A stretch of DNA of 64,000 nt from Bacteroidota bacterium (GCA_023251435.1 JAHEYU010000012.1:38615-102614); one strand, 5' to 3'; shown: positions 32,920 through 42,642, counted from the stretch's first letter. A program made the numbers and translations. The notes: a model not told the origin generated them from the letters alone.

Positions 32920-34383
32920 TTATGATTTGGCAGCTTTTTCAACTTCGTCCAATGTCTTCCTTTCTCCACGGCGCAAAATCAGCGCTTCTCTTATTTCATG
33001 CGATTTTGCCTCATCTATATTGTACTTCCACATAATCATTATGGCCAGAATACCAGCAAAAATTGGAATGAAAATGTCAGCTATTCTTAGGTTGGTAAGC
33101 GTTTCTGCCGTTTGCACCTGAACCGATTCGTCAAACCCGATATAATGCAAAACGATACCACTTGTCAGCATGGCAATCGCTGTTCCCAGTTTTACCATCC
33201 ACCAGTACACCGCGCCAAACATACCTTCCCTTCGTTCGTTGTTATTCAGTTCATCCAGATCACACACATCGGCCGTCATCGACATCATCAGGGTAAACAA
33301 GCCCCCAATACCGAACGAAAGGAAAGGAATAGGCATAAACATCAACCACGGATTTTCAGGATTAAATCCCCACCATTTTAAGCCATAGCCAATCATTGAA
33401 AGCAAAGTGGCAATGATAAAGGCATTTTTCTTGCCTACTTTTCCTGAAATAAAAGTAACGACTGGAATGACCAGAAAGGCCGTGGCAATGGAGCTTACAG
33501 TTCCGAACCATGCAGGCCAGTGACCGGCAGCTACAGTATCACCTCTGAAAAGATAATAAACAACGATAAAAAATGCGAATTGAGCTATGGTTTGAAATCC
33601 GTTAAAAACAAGGAATGTAGCTCCGCAAAGTTTCACAAAAGGTTTGTTTTTCAAGGTGAGTTTTATTCCAATCAGAAACTCTTTTGTATTTGCGGCCAAT
33701 TCTTTCCATGATAGGTTTGCCATTTTATCCTGATCAGGCAAAACTTTTTCTTTATTGAACAAACCGGGCAGAATTCCAAGAATCATGCATAAGCCACCCA
33801 CCCAGATGGACAGATTTCGTGCCCCTTCAGGAGCTGAATCGTATATCGATTGGTCGTAAATAATTACCCAGAACCAGGGAGCGATCATCCAGGCTATTTG
33901 ACCCATAAATTGAGAAACAGCCATTAATCTTGTTCTTTCATTGTAATCGTCGGTCATCTCGTACCCCAAGCCAATTAAAGGAGTTGCAAAAATGGTATAG
34001 CCAATGTAAAAGAAAATTGATACGATTAAAAAGTAAAAGAAATTATACAATTCGGAGTTTACAGGATTGAGCTGCCACATCACCATGAATGCCAATCCCG
34101 ACAGAACGGCGCCCAAAACAATGTATGGCTTTCTGCGCCCCCATTTTGATTTCGTATTGTCGGAAATAAATCCCATAATCGGATCGGTAAGGGCATCGAT
34201 TAGTCGGGGAAATGCACCCAAAATTCCTGCAAGAATTGGATTCATGTTCAACGACATTACCAACACGACCATAAATACACCCAGGGCGGCAGGAAATAAC
34301 TGATTTGCCAGGTGACCGGATCCAAACGCGATTTTTTGTCCGAAAGGAACAACATCTTCAGGAGCTGTTTTGAAATGTGCCAT
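32920..34383 (-). CDS. Second MFS/GPH-type sugar transporter
   Basis: The 487-residue protein has twelve predicted transmembrane segments. FGSGHLANQLFPAALGVF opens it, GAFPRLIDALTDPIMGFISDNTKSKWGRRKPYIVLG is the GPH-type loop 2-3 motif, and FTLMMSMTADVCDLDELNNNERREGMFGAVYWWMVKLG marks the second half. It is an intact transporter, related to but clearly different from the carrier at 30,371-31,732. It lies between two broken glycosidase genes. Transport of a related glucan oligosaccharide is likely; the cation is not predictable. Confidence 0.88.
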   Translation of the reverse strand: MAHFKTAPEDVVPFGQKIAFGSGHLANQLFPAALGVFMVVLVMSLNMNPILAGILGAFPRLIDALTDPIMGFISDNTKSKWGRRKPYIVLGAVLSGLAFMVMWQLNPVNSELYNFFYFLIVSIFFYIGYTIFATPLIGLGYEMTDDYNERTRLMAVSQFMGQIAWMIAPWFWVIIYDQSIYDSAPEGARNLSIWVGGLCMILGILPGLFNKEKVLPDQDKMANLSWKELAANTKEFLIGIKLTLKNKPFVKLCGATFLVFNGFQTIAQFAFFIVVYYLFRGDTVAAGHWPAWFGTVSSIATAFLVIPVVTFISGKVGKKNAFIIATLLSMIGYGLKWWGFNPENPWLMFMPIPFLSFGIGGLFTLMMSMTADVCDLDELNNNERREGMFGAVYWWMVKLGTAIAMLTSGIVLHYIGFDESVQVQTAETLTNLRIADIFIPIFAGILAIMIMWKYNIDEAKSHEIREALILRRGERKTLDEVEKAAKS

Positions 34384-34444
34384 TTAGTTAGAGTTAAAGA
34401 GTTTAAGAAAGAATATGATATTGTTTTTTGTTGAGTTTCAATGA

Positions 34445-35015
34445 TTACTTCTGCATGACTTTCTTTGGTTTTCGGTCGGCGGTATACAATCCCCAGTGTT
34501 TTTCGGGTTCCATAACTTCGGGCGATCCTTTCCAGGGTTCATCGAATCCGGAGAAATCGAACGCCTCGATATGGTCTTCTTTGCACCATTTTTGGGTATT
34601 AATAAAACAATAAAACTTCATTTCCAACAGCTGCCAGATCGGCATAGCCTGCACGGCCAACCTGAATCTGTCCGGCTATTTCAGCTTCATTAATCTCCTC
34701 ATCTTCGCCCAACCAGGCACCAACCAAGGTGTTGAATCCAAGTTCTTTTGCTATGCGCGGAATCAATTCATTTCCTTCGGTACACGAAAATATGCGGACC
34801 CAGTTGGTGTAAGGCCGGATAATTTCGAGCCTTTTCCTGATTTGCTCTTCGGAAATGATTGACCCGGGTTCCTGCCCTTCAAGATATGGGCTGAAACATA
34901 TTCCGTGGGTTCCTTCATTCAGGATTTTCGTAAAAACTGATCTTAAATCATGATCTGAATTTCCTGAAAAATCAGCTCCAATTAACGATAAAATATTTTC
35001 ACTTTTAAATGACAT
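34445..35015 (-). pseudogene. GH17 endo-beta-1,3-glucanase with internal deletion
   Basis: The 5' part (35,015 to about 34,625) encodes a GH17-type half barrel: GICFSPYLEGQEPGS, RPYTNWVRIFSCTEGNELIPRIAKELGF, VGAWLGEDEEINEAEI and the acid/base motif VGNEV. Directly after VGNEVLL the frame ends. In another frame the sequence continues as WCKEDHIEAFDFSGFDEPWKGS and HWGLYTADRKPKKVM, the C-terminus of the same family. The intervening hundred or so residues, with the nucleophile glutamate, are missing. An internal out-of-frame deletion has therefore destroyed the gene. GH17 enzymes cut laminarin-type beta-1,3-glucans, which defines the likely original substrate of the locus. Confidence 0.8.
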
Positions 35016-35051
35016 ATTGGTTTCCGCTGATTAAATAGTTTATATTGCCTG

Positions 35052-38000
35052 TTAACTCAAGTTGCTGAAATATACTTCGATGAGATGAAATTCTCCGCTT
35101 CGGTCAAATACTTTTTTACTGAGTTCCGATGGCAATTCATGTCCCGAAATGCGTAGCAGTTGCCCTTGTGTAGTGGTAACAATTATTTCGTCGGTTTGCG
35201 ACGAATTGTAACATACCGGTAGTTGGCAAAATGTAAATCCGAGCTGGCTTTTTTGCAGCGGAAGGTATTGTTTCAATCCTTTTAAATCATAGTATTCGAA
35301 CACGAGTTCTTTCTGCAATAATTCATTGTGATTCATCAAACCAGACTGAAAAGAAATTTTCCCATCCTGAACATGGACACCAACTTCCCTCATTCTGCAT
35401 ATAAAATCTTCTTTTACCTGACCGGTCATGCCAGGTTGCTGAGCCCCAGCATTTCCGGGCGTGTGCGAATAGGCATCGGTAGGGAATGCTCCGTACAATT
35501 CAGGAGATTTATACAAACCAATGCCTGCTTTAATTTCGTAATAATGATCTTTGATTTTGCCCAAAATTTCAGGATTGGCTTGTTCTTCAACTCCTCTGAA
35601 ATAGTTTTCCTGGGTGGCCAGCAACAGCTTCGAAACCATGTGCCAGTAAATGCTTCCGAGTCCTTCGTATCCATAAAAAGTACCCGAACGCCCGGTAAAC
35701 GACTGGTGGTCGAAAAGCTCCTCATAAATTCCCATAATTTGCTCCTTCTCTTCGGATAGCAATTTTTGGTATTCCGGATTGCTTAACTGATCCAGTGTAC
35801 TTTGAAGAACTCCTACATTGCGGAACGAACCATTGAAATGGTAATTTCCAAGCTCATCTTTTGTTAGTATAGAAGAATTCTGGTCGGCCAGCAGACGGCT
35901 TAGTAATTTTGATCCGTTCACTTTTTCAGCAGGGATGGTGTTTTTCTGAACGAAAAGCGGCAGTTGGCGATCGGGATAAAGCAAATAACTGTATTGATCT
36001 TCACGGAATAGTTTACTGGCTTTTAGTACGTTAAGTACTTCCAGGCTTTCGTTTACCGATAAATATCCTGAACTTAAAACAGCGACCTGGCCTTCGAGCA
36101 TTTCGTACAAATTCCTGATTGCTATGCTTTCGTCTGAAAAAGATATCAGATTGTAAGCATGGTAAAGACCATCATCGCGCTTGTTGACCCGAATCGACTG
36201 ATCCATGTAATCGAGACTTAGCCGTGTGAAGTTGAGCAACGATTGAACCGTTACCGGTTTCTTTTTTCCTGAAAACGAATTTTTATATACCGAATTCCGG
36301 TAATTACTTCCCGCTTCGCCCAATTCATCGGTCATCCGGCGGCGATTGGAATCTGAAAAACCGCCTGCCAACAAGTCTGTATTTTCAGCAAATACACGGT
36401 GAATGTTGTCGAATAGGGTTTTTACTTCTTCGGAAACGAGAATTTCCTGAAGTTCCATTTCTTTAAATCGTTCAGACCAAAACTTCAGATACCTGCGTAA
36501 ATAATACAGAGTCACCATCGACACTCCATTTCCGACCAGCGCATTGTTGGCATCATTCCATTCGGGGCGTTGTGTGTTGAGCCAGATTCCGGCTTCAGGA
36601 ATAAAATTGCTTAATTTGGCCAGCAAAGTGACCAGTATTTTTTCGGTGAGATTAACCCGGTAAATTTGTTCTTCCGCATTTCTTAGAAGACATCCGTCTG
36701 CTCCGGTTTGTTTGGTTATTTGTTTCACCCGGCGATCCAATTCTGCATCAAAAAGTATGGTGTCTTTTGGATTTTTTACGATTTCGGTGTACGGTTTTAT
36801 TCGGTATGGAACATTGGCATAGGCGAAAATTTCCTTTTCAAGAAACTCGTTGAGTTTGCCCGGGTGAAATTCGTTCGATAATTCGAGGAATTTCTGGAGG
36901 TAAATAATCTGGTGATCTCCCCAATATCCAATGTAGGCCCATGGATCGTGTGGATCGGGTGCTTCCCAGTCGATTCCCTCGCGGGTAATGCGGTAAGGAT
37001 TGTATCCATCGGCTGTGGTGGCATTCAGGAATTTACAAATCATCCCTTCCAGGAACTCCGGAAATGAAAGGCCCAAAGCTTCCCAGTTCTGAAAAATATC
37101 ACGCCAGTTTCCCTGATAATTTAGCTTCGGAGAACCATCGTCGTTTTTCGTTTCGATGGAGAACTGGTTCCAGGGTCGGCTCGGGTCGCCATGGCGGCGA
37201 CTAAAAGTCAAAGGCAAATATTCGTAGCAAATGCGGATCAGATCAGAATTATTGGATTTCGCGGCCTGCGAAATTAATTCGGTGATGTGGATTTTTTCCG
37301 GCAATTCATTCAGCCAAACTTCAAATTTTGTGCTGACTGATTTATTCATCTGATTCACAAACAACTTAAAGTCGGCCACATTAATGTCGTAATTGCTGGT
37401 GAAAATACCACCACGCATGACACTAAAAAGTGTATTCGAAAAATGACGGGCCGAACTTAACTCCTCATTGGTAATCTGGATTCCATCAGCATTCGCTACA
37501 ATTCGCTTTAAATTTTCAGTTCCCAATTCAATGTCGGCCTGAACTTTAGCCTTTATATCCTTTTCAGTTTTTATCCAATTATTCAAATTCGCTACAGCAG
37601 TGCTATCCTGATTAATTTCAGCAACCAACATCCAATCCTGTTTGCTGTCGGGTGCCATATTTAATTTGGTGTGAATAAAATAGGCACCCCGCGAAGCCCT
37701 GATATCTGTTTCAGTTTGAATGTTCTGGCCTTGTTTGAATTTTTCGGTTTGACGTTCCGAGATCAATGTGTTTTGGTTTGTATTCAGTCCGTGCGACCAA
37801 ACAGTGGTTGTTTTGAGCGCTTCGCTCGGTTCAGCACGGTCGACCGGAATAGAACTCAACATAAACAAACCAAGTTGGCTTTCAACGATCAACTCGTTCT
37901 TTTTGTAGGCATCGAGCAGATTGCTGTAGTTGTTTTGAAAATCGAAGTCGATTCCGTTTGGAAGAATATTTTTGATTCCGTCGAGTATTTCAAGGCCAAT

Positions 38001-38516
38001 GTTTTCTTGATTTAAGTTCTTGATTTCCGACTTTTTAACGATACCAAATTTTTCGCTAAAGTACCAGCCATATTGAAATTGAAGTCCCAAATCATGGTTG
38101 ATTTCCTCGAAGATGAACTTGTTTCCGTAGATACTTTTATACAGGTTTCGTTCGATGGAATAAATATTTTCTGACTGATCGGAAAAAGGCTCCCATAAAA
38201 AGGTGCGGTCTGGCTTTTCGACCAGCAAAATAGTCTGACTTCCGGTCTTCCCTTTCGAATCGTGAATTTTATCGACAGTGTAATAGGGGAACAAGGCATT
38301 GTTGCGGTTTTTTCTTCCGGCAGAGAGCGCACCGTTACTTGAAAGAAACATCCAGTGATCAGAATCGCTGACGATGGTCATAAAGAAGTCGGGCATCTGA
38401 TTGGAATTGCTGATTTTATAAAACTTCTCGTTTTGAATATCCACGAACTTTCCATTGATTTCATCCTCTCCGGATTTGACCAGTGTATCGCCTAAGTATA
38501 TGGTTCTGTTATTCAT
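35052..38516 (-). CDS. Large GH94/GH149/GH161-like glycoside phosphorylase candidate
   Basis: The 1,154-residue protein has no signal peptide, so it is cytoplasmic. An N-terminal beta-sandwich region (about 1-300), a linker and a long helical (alpha/alpha)6 barrel (about 420-900) can be inferred, with RPWNQFSIET, YQGNWRDIFQNWEALGLSFPEFLEGM, PWAYIGYWGDHQIIYLQKF and RPEWNDANNALVGNGVSM; the last holds a WND aspartate like the catalytic acid of GH94-type phosphorylases. The length fits beta-1,3-oligoglucan phosphorylases of GH149/GH161 much better than GH94. The start at 38,516 (MNNRTIYLGD) was chosen over an upstream one that overlaps the GH16 gene. It would split imported beta-1,3-oligoglucans to glucose-1-phosphate. 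Family assignment is by pattern, not search. Confidence 0.7.
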   Translation of the reverse strand: MNNRTIYLGDTLVKSGEDEINGKFVDIQNEKFYKISNSNQMPDFFMTIVSDSDHWMFLSSNGALSAGRKNRNNALFPYYTVDKIHDSKGKTGSQTILLVEKPDRTFLWEPFSDQSENIYSIERNLYKSIYGNKFIFEEINHDLGLQFQYGWYFSEKFGIVKKSEIKNLNQENIGLEILDGIKNILPNGIDFDFQNNYSNLLDAYKKNELIVESQLGLFMLSSIPVDRAEPSEALKTTTVWSHGLNTNQNTLISERQTEKFKQGQNIQTETDIRASRGAYFIHTKLNMAPDSKQDWMLVAEINQDSTAVANLNNWIKTEKDIKAKVQADIELGTENLKRIVANADGIQITNEELSSARHFSNTLFSVMRGGIFTSNYDINVADFKLFVNQMNKSVSTKFEVWLNELPEKIHITELISQAAKSNNSDLIRICYEYLPLTFSRRHGDPSRPWNQFSIETKNDDGSPKLNYQGNWRDIFQNWEALGLSFPEFLEGMICKFLNATTADGYNPYRITREGIDWEAPDPHDPWAYIGYWGDHQIIYLQKFLELSNEFHPGKLNEFLEKEIFAYANVPYRIKPYTEIVKNPKDTILFDAELDRRVKQITKQTGADGCLLRNAEEQIYRVNLTEKILVTLLAKLSNFIPEAGIWLNTQRPEWNDANNALVGNGVSMVTLYYLRRYLKFWSERFKEMELQEILVSEEVKTLFDNIHRVFAENTDLLAGGFSDSNRRRMTDELGEAGSNYRNSVYKNSFSGKKKPVTVQSLLNFTRLSLDYMDQSIRVNKRDDGLYHAYNLISFSDESIAIRNLYEMLEGQVAVLSSGYLSVNESLEVLNVLKASKLFREDQYSYLLYPDRQLPLFVQKNTIPAEKVNGSKLLSRLLADQNSSILTKDELGNYHFNGSFRNVGVLQSTLDQLSNPEYQKLLSEEKEQIMGIYEELFDHQSFTGRSGTFYGYEGLGSIYWHMVSKLLLATQENYFRGVEEQANPEILGKIKDHYYEIKAGIGLYKSPELYGAFPTDAYSHTPGNAGAQQPGMTGQVKEDFICRMREVGVHVQDGKISFQSGLMNHNELLQKELVFEYYDLKGLKQYLPLQKSQLGFTFCQLPVCYNSSQTDEIIVTTTQGQLLRISGHELPSELSKKVFDRSGEFHLIEVYFSNLS

Positions 38517-38565
38517 TTTTTGTGTGTGTTGAGATTTTGTATCGCGAAACTTTAAGGTATTTAGA

Positions 38566-39381
38566 TTACTTTTTCTGATAAATCCGTACATAATCAAACA
38601 CCATGGTTTGCGGGAAGGCAGCTTCATCTATGCCTTTAACACTTCCCCAGGCACCGCCGACAGCCAGATTTAAAATCAGATAAAAAGGTTTATTGTATGG
38701 CCATTTGGTTTCGCCGAGGCCTTCGTTTTGGTAGGTAAAATAGCAGCTGTCGTCCACATAGGCTTTCATCACTTCCGGAGTCCATTCTAAAATGTAGTTG
38801 TGAAAATCTTCAGTGGCATCGGGAACGGTAATGATCCCGGTTTTTTGCGTTTGTGCCTGCCATTGGTAATCTTTTGAATGTGCGGAGGCGTGAATTACAT
38901 TCAAATCGTGCCCGACATGTTCCAGAATATCAATTTCACCAACATCGGGCCAGTTGCCGTCGTTGAATGTCCAGCCGCCGGGCATCATCCAGATAGCCGA
39001 CCAGGTTCCTCTTCCTGCAGGTACTTTGGCGCGAACCTCAACCCGTCCGTTTTGCCAGTCGGCTTTCGAAACCAGGCGTGCCGAGGTAAATTTCTTTCCC
39101 TCAAAATCTTCCCTTAATGCGGTAATGGATAACTGACCATTTTCTACCCAGGCATTTTCTTTTCTGGCGGTAGTGTAAAATTGTTCTTCATTGTTTCCCC
39201 AACCTGCTGAATTTCCTTCGGTGTCGTACAACCACAAAGTTGAATCAGGAAGGCCGTTGTAATCAAACTCATCGCTCCAAACCAACTGAAAGACATCGCT
39301 TTCCTTTGCTGATTTTTTAGGATTGCACCCTGAAATGAAGGAAATAACAATCAGAACCATGAAGGTGTTTACTAGTTTCAT
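38566..39381 (-). CDS. GH16 endo-beta-1,3-glucanase (laminarinase-type) lipoprotein
   Basis: The 271-residue protein has a lipoprotein signal peptide ending ISGC (Cys19), so it is probably anchored in the outer membrane. The catalytic domain shows VWSDEFDYNGLPDSTLW, WGNNEEQFYT, and the active-site motif GEIDILE with nucleophile E149, D151 and acid/base E154. The beta-bulge form E-I-D-x-x-E is that of laminarinases and lichenases. The C-terminal FDYVRIYQKK is the usual GH16 end. Length is that of a single catalytic domain. It begins the glucan locus and lies 49 nt upstream of the phosphorylase-like gene, probably in one transcript. Confidence 0.93.
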   Translation of the reverse strand: MKLVNTFMVLIVISFISGCNPKKSAKESDVFQLVWSDEFDYNGLPDSTLWLYDTEGNSAGWGNNEEQFYTTARKENAWVENGQLSITALREDFEGKKFTSARLVSKADWQNGRVEVRAKVPAGRGTWSAIWMMPGGWTFNDGNWPDVGEIDILEHVGHDLNVIHASAHSKDYQWQAQTQKTGIITVPDATEDFHNYILEWTPEVMKAYVDDSCYFTYQNEGLGETKWPYNKPFYLILNLAVGGAWGSVKGIDEAAFPQTMVFDYVRIYQKK

Positions 39382-39667
39382 AAGTAGCTTTTAATTTGTT
39401 TAAATGTATATCCGTAATATTACCCGTTGTCATATAAGTCATTCAATTGTCATTTGGTAGTCATTGAATTGCCAGGAAATGACAATTGAATGACAATAAA
39501 ATAATATCTGTTAAAATATTTTTACACATAGCATAACGACATCTATAGAATAATTTCTTTAAGAAGATCACATTTGAAAGTTTTCAGACAGATAAATATA
39601 CTATTAATTGAGTCTTTTTCATTTCCCGATACACATTAAGTTATAAAACGTTGAATTTTCTGTTATT
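39382..39667. other. AT-rich intergenic region upstream of the glucan locus
   Basis: This stretch must hold the promoter of the GH16 operon. Near 39,440-39,495 a stretch reads CATTCAATTGTCATTTGG, then inverted copies of CAATTGAATGACA follow (palindromic CATTCAATTG/CAATTGAATG, at about 39,441-39,450 and 39,483-39,493), possible operator half-sites. No gene is visible. Confidence 0.45.
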
Positions 39668-39704
39668 CAAAAAAAAGGCTGGACAAAATGATTTGTCCAG
39701 CCTT
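39668..39704 (-). terminator. Terminator of the korAB operon
   Basis: A perfect 13-bp stem (AAGGCTGGACAAA at 39,675-39,687 with its complement at 39,692-39,704) and a 4-nt loop precede, on the minus strand, a run of T (39,674-39,669). It is 32 nt after the korB stop. Confidence 0.92.
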
Positions 39705-39736
39705 GCTTTTGCTTTGTTTATATCTATTAACAGGTT

Positions 39737-40801
39737 CTATTCGAAGCACTTGTTGTTAAAGAATTTTACCGGTTCGCTGCAATTCTCACCGTCAACAGTC
39801 CATGTATTGCCCGATTGAAGCAATTCGTCCATGCAGGTAATTCTTCTTTTTGCCTGAACGTTTTCAATCTGTTTTTTCATTTCCTGGTCGTAAACCGGTG
39901 CTTCAACACTACGGATAACGCCCATAGCCACAGGGAATTCGGGAAGTGACATGTTTATCAGTGCAACCTGTAAGCCAAGATTGTCTTCTTCCGGATCGTG
40001 TACCAGAATATCTTCGCGTGTAATGCCGTTTTCACCGATTTTTGCCACTTTCAGTCTGCCGTTTTCCAGAATCAGACCTTTGTCTTCCTGATCTCCAAAA
40101 ATCATTGGCTGACCTTTCTTCAGAAACAGCTGACGTTCGGAACGGAATTTCGGATCGGAAACGAAATCGTGGATGCCGTCGTTGAAAATTACGCAGTTTT
40201 GCAATACTTCAACAACCGAAGTCCCTTTGTGCTGAGCTGCATCTGCCAATACTTCCTGGGTGTGTTTTACATTGTTGTCAATCGAGCGGGCAAAGAAAGT
40301 ACCGCGCGAACCCAACACCAATTGTCCGGGAACAAATGAATCTTCGATGGTTCCGAAAGGCGAAGTCTTGGTAATTATACCACGGTCAGAGGTTGGTGAA
40401 TACTGTCCTTTGGTTAATCCGTATATTTTGTTGTTGAAAAGAATAAGATTCAGGTCGATGTTGCGGCGAACCAAATGGATAAAATGGTTTCCGCCGATAG
40501 CAAGTGAATCTCCGTCGCCGGTAATCACCCAAACAGTAAGGTCGGGATTGGCAGATTTTACTCCTGAAGCAATAGCTGTTGCACGACCATGAATGGTATG
40601 AAATCCATAAGTACTCATGTAATAAGGAAACCTTGAAGAGCAGCCAATTCCGGAGATCACCGCAAAATCTTTGTGATCGATATCCATGTCGGCCATTGTT
40701 TTCTGAACCGCGTTCATAATGGCATAATCTCCACATCCGGGGCACCACCTCACTTCGGCAGCACTTTTAAAATCTTTGGCAGTATAATTAAACTTTGTCA
40801 T
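39737..40801 (-). CDS. korB: 2-oxoacid:ferredoxin oxidoreductase, beta subunit
   Basis: The 354-residue subunit binds thiamine diphosphate. It has WCPGCGDYAIMNAVQ near residue 18 and the TPP motif VITGDGDSLAIGGNHFIHLVRRN...LILFNN (about 90-120), followed by IYGLTKGQYSPTS. The first part resembles the 2-oxoglutarate (KorB) rather than the pyruvate type. With KorA it oxidises 2-oxoglutarate (or a similar acid) to the acyl-CoA, CO2 and reduced ferredoxin. The start follows korA by 2 nt. There is no separate ferredoxin-type subunit, as usual for two-subunit Kor of this phylum. A strong terminator lies downstream. Confidence 0.92.
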   Translation of the reverse strand: MTKFNYTAKDFKSAAEVRWCPGCGDYAIMNAVQKTMADMDIDHKDFAVISGIGCSSRFPYYMSTYGFHTIHGRATAIASGVKSANPDLTVWVITGDGDSLAIGGNHFIHLVRRNIDLNLILFNNKIYGLTKGQYSPTSDRGIITKTSPFGTIEDSFVPGQLVLGSRGTFFARSIDNNVKHTQEVLADAAQHKGTSVVEVLQNCVIFNDGIHDFVSDPKFRSERQLFLKKGQPMIFGDQEDKGLILENGRLKVAKIGENGITREDILVHDPEEDNLGLQVALINMSLPEFPVAMGVIRSVEAPVYDQEMKKQIENVQAKRRITCMDELLQSGNTWTVDGENCSEPVKFFNNKCFE

Positions 40802-40803
40802 GA

Positions 40804-42642
40804 TTAAGCCTCCAATATTTTTTCGAAATTTTCAACTAATTCGTGTACCGAAAATGGCAATCCCTTCATTTTATTCACCTGGTAATAATGAAGTCCCGGT
40901 ACTTTATCGCGCAAATAGCTGGCAAATTGTCCCAGATTTAATTCGCAAACAACGATCTTTTTAAACTTGCTGAAAACTTCAGCTGTATTTTTTGGTAGTG
41001 GTTTTATGTAATTAAAATGAGCCAGACTAACTTTTTTGCCGGCTTCCTGCATTACGCGCACCGAACTGATCATGTGTCCGTAGGTTCCGCCCCAGCCAAC
41101 TACCAGCAAATCGCCTTCCGGTTCTCCATCCAATTCAAGTTCCGGAATCATGTCAACTACTTTATCAACTTTAGCTGCCCTGATTTCTGTATTGATATGG
41201 TGATTTTCCGGATCGTGACTTACAGCTCCGGCAGCATTTTTTTCCAATCCGCCGATACGGTGCTCATAGCCTTCCATTCCGGGTACTGCCCATTCTCTGG
41301 CCAGTGTTTCCGGATCGCGGAGATATGGTTTGAACAATTCAGGATTAGTTGCTGTACGGGGAGTAATCGATGGTAATTCGTCCATTGTCGGAACTCTCCA
41401 GGGTTCGCTGCCGTTTCCAAGGAATCCGTCGGTTAAAAGCACCACCGGAACCATGCGTTCCAAGGCTATTTTAGCTGAAAGATAAGCGTAATAAAAACAG
41501 TCGGATGGAGTGCTGGCGGCAATCACCACGAGTGGGCTTTCGCCGTTGCGTCCGTATAAAGTTTGTAATAAATCAGATTGTTCGGTTTTGGTTGGAAGAC
41601 CGGTTGATGGACCACCGCGCTGCACGTTAACAACAACGATTGGCAACTCGGCCATTACTGAAAGTCCAAGGGCTTCAGATTTTAAAGCGAATCCGGGTCC
41701 TGAAGTTGAAGTTACGGCCAAATGACCTGCAAAGGCAGCTCCGATGGTTGTGCAGATTCCGGCGATTTCGTCTTCGGCCTGAAATGATTTTACGCCCAGA
41801 TCTTTTCGTTCGGCCAATGCCTGTAACACATCGGTTGCGGGTGTAATAGGGTAGGAGCCGATAAATAAATCGAGCCCGGCTTTTTCGGCAGCGGCAATAA
41901 ATCCCCATCCAGTAGCAAGGTTTCCGTTAACATTGCGGTAAATACCTTTTTCGATTGGAGCCGGATGAACGATGTATTGTGGGGTGGCTTGCTGTATATT
42001 CATGCCGTAGTTGTAGCCGTCGTGCAATACTTTCAGGTTGGCTTCGGCAATAACCGGTTTTTTTCCGAATTTTTTCTGAATGAAACCTTCGATATAATCG
42101 AGCGGACGATCAAACATCCAGCAAATTAAGCCCAATGCGAACATATTTTTACAGCGCAAAACGCTCTTGTTGTCCAATTCCAGATCTTTCAGGCTTTCTT
42201 TGGTCATACTGGTAATTGGCACCGGAATTTTGACGAAATCTTCCAGTTTTAATTCAGCAAACGGATCGTTTGTCTTGAATTGTGCTTTTTCGAAATTCTT
42301 TTCACTAAACGAATCGACGTCAAAAATAATCGTTCCACCCGGATTCATAAAAGCTGCATTCGCCTTTATGGCTGCTGGATTCATTGCAACCAGCACATGT
42401 GCCAAATCACCGGGAGTGGTGATCTTCTTTTTGCCGAATTGTACCTGAAATCCTGAAACTCCACCAACAGTTCCTTGCGGTGCCCTGATTTCGGAAGGAT
42501 AATCAGGAAAGGTTGAAATGTCGTTGCCAAGCAAAGCCGAGGTGTCCGAAAACAACGTTCCGGTCAGCTGCATTCCATCACCCGAATCTCCGGAAAACCT
42601 AATGGCAACCTCTTCTAGTTCTATTACTTTTGCGTCTTTCAT
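40804..42642 (-). CDS. korA: 2-oxoacid:ferredoxin oxidoreductase, fused gamma-alpha subunit
   Basis: The 612-residue subunit joins an N-terminal gamma domain (about 1-190, with RFSGDSGDGMQLTGTLFSD) to the alpha domain (about 215-600, with GNLATGWGFIAAAEKAGLDLFIGSYPITPATDVL, TSTSGPGFALKSEALGLSVMAELPIVVVNVQRGGPSTGLPTKTEQSDL). The last stretch is the CoA/substrate motif of this family. It forms the enzyme with KorB. The upstream region, shared with the divergent carbonic anhydrase gene, contains TATTTTTG (42,770-42,763, minus strand) as a possible -7 box. The operon may feed reduced ferredoxin to the respiratory chain. Confidence 0.92.
   Translation of the reverse strand: MKDAKVIELEEVAIRFSGDSGDGMQLTGTLFSDTSALLGNDISTFPDYPSEIRAPQGTVGGVSGFQVQFGKKKITTPGDLAHVLVAMNPAAIKANAAFMNPGGTIIFDVDSFSEKNFEKAQFKTNDPFAELKLEDFVKIPVPITSMTKESLKDLELDNKSVLRCKNMFALGLICWMFDRPLDYIEGFIQKKFGKKPVIAEANLKVLHDGYNYGMNIQQATPQYIVHPAPIEKGIYRNVNGNLATGWGFIAAAEKAGLDLFIGSYPITPATDVLQALAERKDLGVKSFQAEDEIAGICTTIGAAFAGHLAVTSTSGPGFALKSEALGLSVMAELPIVVVNVQRGGPSTGLPTKTEQSDLLQTLYGRNGESPLVVIAASTPSDCFYYAYLSAKIALERMVPVVLLTDGFLGNGSEPWRVPTMDELPSITPRTATNPELFKPYLRDPETLAREWAVPGMEGYEHRIGGLEKNAAGAVSHDPENHHINTEIRAAKVDKVVDMIPELELDGEPEGDLLVVGWGGTYGHMISSVRVMQEAGKKVSLAHFNYIKPLPKNTAEVFSKFKKIVVCELNLGQFASYLRDKVPGLHYYQVNKMKGLPFSVHELVENFEKILEA

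Noticed and set aside
38517..38627. Upstream start for the phosphorylase-like protein
   Set aside because: It would overlap the GH16 gene by 62 nt and encode GH16-frame-shadow residues; the ATG at 38,516 gives a clean start 49 nt after the GH16 stop.
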